Below the pieces are notes generated by a model. That model did not search any database. It was not told the DNA's origin and saw only the letters and a list, made by a program, of their open reading frames with translations. Shown one piece after another: positions 27,786 through 29,776 of a stretch of DNA of 29,776 bases. Source of the stretch: Chara braunii (taxonomy: Eukaryota; Streptophyta; Charophyceae; Charales; Characeae); contig BFEA01000031.1 of assembly GCA_003427395.1 (NCBI GenBank), forward strand, positions 4,754,415 through 4,784,190, given 5' to 3'. The position numbers were made by a program, and so were the translations under genes. How positions within the stretch are numbered: position 1 is the first letter of the stretch; the number at the start of each line of letters is the position of its first letter.

Positions 27786-28143
27786 CCCATAACTTTCCAA
27801 TGCGGAAATCGACTAGGCGTCGCGCGCGAGACTAAGTATAAAACCGCGCGGACGCAGGGCTATCGCATATCGACTCGCAATGCAATTGTACGCAAGCAGT
27901 CGCAATGAAGGCGTACTACGTGGTACCCATTCTCACGAGGTCCTCGTTAATCGCGAGGGCCGCGTTTGACACTCAAGTTTCGGCTGACACGCGCGTTGAG
28001 GGTTAATCTCTCGACGCTGGACAACCGCCATGAGCGGTTGAAGACCACACCCTCTTCTGCATCCTGTGCAGAGGGGTTGAGTAGACAGCTTTAAGCTGTC
28101 GTGGCGGTCAAACATCAAGGGGNTTGACTTTGACGGCTGCCAC
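27786..28143 (+). ncRNA. Structured transcript-like unit 1 (unknown RNA)
   Basis: Candidate promoter-plus-RNA unit. CCCATAACTTT at 27786 precedes a TATA-like box TATAAAA (27837-27843). The near-palindrome GTACTACGTGGTAC starts 75 bp beyond it. A chain of hairpins follows: H1 ACGAGGTCCTCG/CGAGGGCCGCGT (27935-27965), H3 GCGTTGAG/CTCGACGC (27993-28017), H4 CAACCGC/GCGGTTG (28022-28040), H5 CCCTCTTCTGCA/TGCAGAGGG (28050-28075), H6 GACAGCTTTAAGCTGTC (28084-28100), H7 GTGGC...GCCAC with GTCAAA/TTTGAC inside (28101-28143). Strand is inferred from the TATA orientation. I cannot match it to tRNA, 5S, snRNA, 7SL or a ribozyme; it could also be an LTR or leader of an unknown element. Confidence 0.45.
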
Positions 28144-28317
28144 GGACTATAACGTTCAACTATAAAAACTCCAAAGAACAAAAGATAAGGAATGGGCCGA
28201 GGGTTCCCTGCCTAGTAAACAAAATCATAGCCCTGGGGTACCCTCCCTTTTTCGCGCGGCGTCAACAGCCTATAACAATCTTTAACATTTGCCAATATGT
28301 GTCGGTCTCTTTGTAAT
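28144..28317. other. Spacer between structured units
   Basis: AT-richer spacer with ACTATAAAAACTCC and a GGGGTACCCTCC element. No coding sequence. Confidence 0.4.
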
Positions 28318-28577
28318 CCCATAACTTTTTACACACCAGGGCGGTAATATCACGCGCGGGATTTTACTATAAAGTTGCGCAGCCGAGGGCCTACCTCATA
28401 CCAACCCGCAATGCAGACGTACGCATGCAGTCGCGATGATGGCGTACTATGTAGTACCCATAGTTAAGCGGTCCCTCGTGGATCCGAGTACCGCTTATGA
28501 CACTCGAGTGTCAGACCCGAAGTGTCGTGAGGGCCTAACCCTTCACGACATTGCACGGCTGAAGGAATAGCCGTGCA
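28318..28577 (+). ncRNA. Structured transcript-like unit 2 (unknown RNA)
   Basis: Diverged copy of 27786-28143. CCCATAACTTT is at 28318, TATAAAG at 28368-28374 and the near-palindrome GTACTATGTAGTAC after GC at 28442, the same 74-bp step from TATA as in unit 1. H1 TAAGCGGT..CTCG/CGAG.ACCGCTTA (28465-28497) is followed by a perfect palindrome TGACACTCGAGTGTCA (28498-28513). Then come H3 TGTCGTGA/TCACGACA (28523-28550) and H4 TGCACGGCT/AGCCGTGCA (28552-28577). Start-to-start distances H1 to H3 (58) and H3 to H4 (29) are identical in both units, although the stem sequences differ. Confidence 0.45.
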
Positions 28578-28720
28578 GCCGCCGCGGCACCTCCGGCTCT
28601 CGGCCTGAGTGTCTCGGTAGGCAAATCAAATAGGCTCTGCGCGAGGGAAAACCCCTGCCCTGTAGAGCCTAGGACTTGGGGTGTCCTGGACAAGGATCTC
28701 GAATCCCGGTCCGGGACCAA
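28578..28720 (+). other. Further hairpins after unit 2
   Basis: TAGGCTCT/AGAGCCTA (28631-28671, with GGG-AAAA-CCC nested inside), AGGAC/GTCCT (28671-28687) and TCCCGGTCCGGGA (28704-28716) follow in series. They may continue the folded transcript of unit 2, although they do not align with H5-H7 of unit 1. Confidence 0.5.
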
Positions 28721-29576
28721 ACGTCCGACTAAGAAAATCATCAGAAAGCAAGAAACCAAAAATAGAAGGAGAGGTTTCCTCGAAGTCCCTCGGCCTCGGC
28801 TTCTGAATAGGATTTTGAGTATGGGACTCTTCAACCCATGCAAACATTCATCCCAAGTATACCTATGTATACATATATAAGGGTTATGTGACGATCACTT
28901 TTTCACGGTCTCACTGGGGTCTCTCACAATAATACGTATATGTGTGATCGCAGGCAACCAAATCCAGAATCTGATTCACAGCAAATACCTGCAATCACAT
29001 CAACGAACCAAATCAACAGCCCACACACTACACGGAGTCAACCCCAACCACCTTCGACACTCATACCCCTCGCTTTAGCCATGCAAGCCCCAAAAACCTC
29101 CTGTCCAACCAACCTTAATTAAATACTCGGCACCTTTGTTAAATGGTCATTCGATAAAAGTCCGGGTGAAACCTTAATAAAACAACGAGATCACCAGGGC
29201 TAAAGCCTTTTAGGTTGAGTGTGGAGGGAGAGTTGAAATTGAGTCGTAGACCGACGAATCGGCAACTGACCTGTTATCCGTGATAAAAGTAAGTGATCCT
29301 CAAGAAAACAAGCTGGATCTAGCCCTGAACTTGGATCAAATGATCAAAAGGACCTGAAACACATGATAGACCAATCCCCAAGCTAAGATCATAAGTGTAT
29401 GGAGAATATAACTCCACAATACATCCTCACTCAAAATCTCCCTATAAGCTAAACTTAAGTCTACTTTTAAACCAAATGCTTAAGCTAAAGGTAGACCAAC
29501 TACAGAATCTCCCCTATTCTTGGTGGATTGTCTGAATTGCCACCTGTCAAAATATAGAGTATCTCCTTTAAACTAA
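28721..29576. other. AT-rich non-coding stretch
   Basis: No gene seen. A TATATAAGGG string at 28874-28883 is noted. CGATCAC (28892-28898) and GTGATCG (28944-28950) could pair. The rest is AT-rich sequence without motif; the longest open frame (28940-29122) looks like low-complexity chance. Confidence 0.45.
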
Positions 29577-29763
29577 GAAAATTTCGGCAGCACTTTCCGT
29601 AGGAAAAGTGTTTTTTCAGAATTTATATAAGCTCAAATATGAATGTCGAAATAATCTCTAAGTCTGGAAAGTCAAATTTTATCTAACTCTCTGAATTAGT
29701 AGAAATTTGGGCATCGCTCCCTTTAGAAAGGAAGACTTTCCAGATTTATACTAAGTCAGATAT
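29577..29763. repeat. Two diverged direct repeats, about 122 bp apart
   Basis: AAAATTTCGGCAGCACTTTCC...AATTTATATAAGCTCAAATAT (29577-29641) and GAAATTTGGGCATCGCTCCCTTT...GATTTATACTAAGTCAGATAT (29701-29763) follow the same order of landmarks. Each contains a short stem (CTTTCC/GGAAAAG and CTTTAGAAAG). They may be part of a plant-type repeat running past the window end. Confidence 0.5.
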
Positions 29764-29776
29764 AAAGCAGAAAATA

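Overview
The window looks like repeat-dominated nuclear DNA of a photosynthetic eukaryote. The plant-type Ty3 element with a chromodomain-like C-terminus and the AP-endonuclease LINE suggest the streptophyte line, and some gag/pol wording reminds me of charophyte algae such as Chara. That assignment is inference from memory and weak. I see no intact host gene, no tRNA or rRNA gene and no CRISPR array.

Left part (452-9699): one degenerate minus-strand Ty3/gypsy LTR retrotransposon. Its two LTRs (452-1928 and 8688-9699) keep TG...CA ends. A polypurine tract and a decayed initiator-Met-type primer site sit at the correct internal borders. Gag, protease, reverse transcriptase, RNase H, integrase and a chromodomain-like tail follow in order, broken by frameshifts and stops. 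The left LTR carries a nested 459-bp MITE-like element with a 5-bp target duplication; the right LTR shows the empty site.

Middle part: 9840-11126 is a non-autonomous hAT-like transposon with a perfect 8-bp target duplication (AATTCCAC). About 11535-15840 is a broken minus-strand LINE whose AP-endonuclease and reverse transcriptase motifs are still readable.

Right-centre part (about 16.1-27.0 kb): a mosaic of tandem duplications, with units near 150, 276, 365 and 530 bp. They surround a minus-strand pseudogene (about 18.5-21.1 kb) resembling the HTH/DUF7869 transposase-like family, and a second uncharacterised minus-strand open region (about 24.2-25.2 kb). A 14-bp palindrome, TCGGAT-NN-ATCCGA, recurs through this part in several otherwise unrelated repeats.

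Right end (27.3-28.75 kb): a GC-rich, hairpin-rich tract. It contains two diverged units with a TATA-like box, a near-palindrome 74 bp downstream, and hairpins at the same spacing but with different paired sequences, as expected of a selected RNA structure. The last 0.9 kb is AT-rich and non-coding by eye.

The two observations I rate highest are the paired structured units at 27786-28577 and the recurring palindrome. Neither matches a family I can name.
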